Below are positions 30,188-30,254 of a stretch of DNA of 30,254 nt, in pieces. How positions within the stretch are numbered: the first letter of the stretch is position 1; each line of letters begins with the position of its first letter. The stretch is taken from NCBI GenBank assembly GCA_023664325.1, contig JAMPFS010000036.1, positions 1 through 30,254 of the forward strand, written 5' to 3'. The notes below the pieces were generated by a model. It searched no databases, was not told the DNA's origin, and saw only the letters and a list, made by a program, of their open reading frames with translations. The DNA comes from Clostridium sp. Lineage in GTDB: Bacteria > Bacillota > Clostridia > Lachnospirales > Lachnospiraceae. The position numbers and the translations under genes are program-made.

Positions 30188-30254
30188 TACCAATCATACG
30201 GCGACAGCCACGACCGAGTCGCAGTGTAACGCAGACGAGGTTCGCATGGCTCAT
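30126..30254. repeat. GC-rich 66-bp tandem repeat at the window edge
   Basis: Two 63-nt copies, 30126-30188 and 30192-30254, differ at only two positions (GT against AC near the start) and repeat with a 66-bp period. Each holds GCGAC/GTCGC stems and ends in CGCATGGCTCAT. The unit is visibly richer in G+C than its surroundings. Because 66 is a multiple of 3, the minus strand stays open (30090-30254, 54 codons, each copy starting with ATG), but the frame has no ribosome-binding site that I can see. The array may continue beyond the window. Confidence 0.85.

Noticed and set aside
30090..30254. 54-codon minus-strand gene in the 66-bp repeat
   Set aside because: The open frame follows simply from a repeat period divisible by three. 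No ribosome-binding site or known family is seen, so I keep it as a repeat and mention the frame only as an observation.
30126..30254. CRISPR array
   Set aside because: Copies are 63 nt with only 3 nt between them and no unique spacers, and there are no cas genes, so this is a tandem repeat.

Overview
The window is a ribosomal protein supercluster from a low-to-mid GC Gram-positive bacterium. It is most probably a member of the Clostridia and looks like Lachnospiraceae. Every credible gene lies on the minus strand, so transcription runs from high to low coordinates. The family placement is inferred from several protein traits: a zinc-free S4, a zinc-type S14, an adenylate kinase with a four-cysteine lid, an L17 with large insertions, and the order secY-adk-map-infA-rpmJ-rpsM-rpsK-rpsD-rpoA-rplQ followed by ecf genes, truA, rplM and rpsI.

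From 30254 down to about 13264 the window holds a complete S10-spc-alpha array of 31 genes: rpsJ, rplC, rplD, rplW, rplB, rpsS, rplV, rpsC, rplP, rpmC, rpsQ, rplN, rplX, rplE, rpsZ, rpsH, rplF, rplR, rpsE, rpmD, rplO, secY, adk, map, infA, rpmJ, rpsM, rpsK, rpsD, rpoA and rplQ. A good sigma-A-type promoter and a leader of about 235 nt precede rpsJ, and a strong intrinsic terminator follows rplQ. Most genes are packed tightly, some with TAATG overlaps. Six spacers are long and rich in hairpins: rpsJ/rplC, rpsH/rplF, secY/adk, infA/rpmJ, rpmJ/rpsM and rpsD/rpoA. The infA/rpmJ spacer carries a likely internal promoter. The extreme right edge carries a GC-rich 66-bp tandem repeat.

From 13242 to 7736 there is an accessory block: a class I aminotransferase, a MarR-type regulator, and a 1197-residue enzyme. 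The enzyme joins an acyl/adenylate-forming domain, a phosphopantetheine carrier, a condensation domain, and what looks like the C-terminal remnant of a second adenylation domain. Two similar palindromes flank its promoter and are candidate operators for the MarR protein. From memory of related genomes, rplQ is usually followed directly by the ecf genes, so this block looks like an insertion into a conserved locus.

From 7713 to 4179 are the energizing module of an ECF vitamin/metal transporter and the tRNA pseudouridine synthase truA. EcfA1 and EcfA2 are fused into one 608-residue protein, followed by EcfT. A second accessory gene at 1389-3998 encodes a secreted protein with Ig-like domains and a right-handed beta-helix. 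The window closes with rplM-rpsI, which have their own consensus promoter, a structured leader and a terminator. I saw no tRNA, rRNA, CRISPR array, transposase or phage gene.
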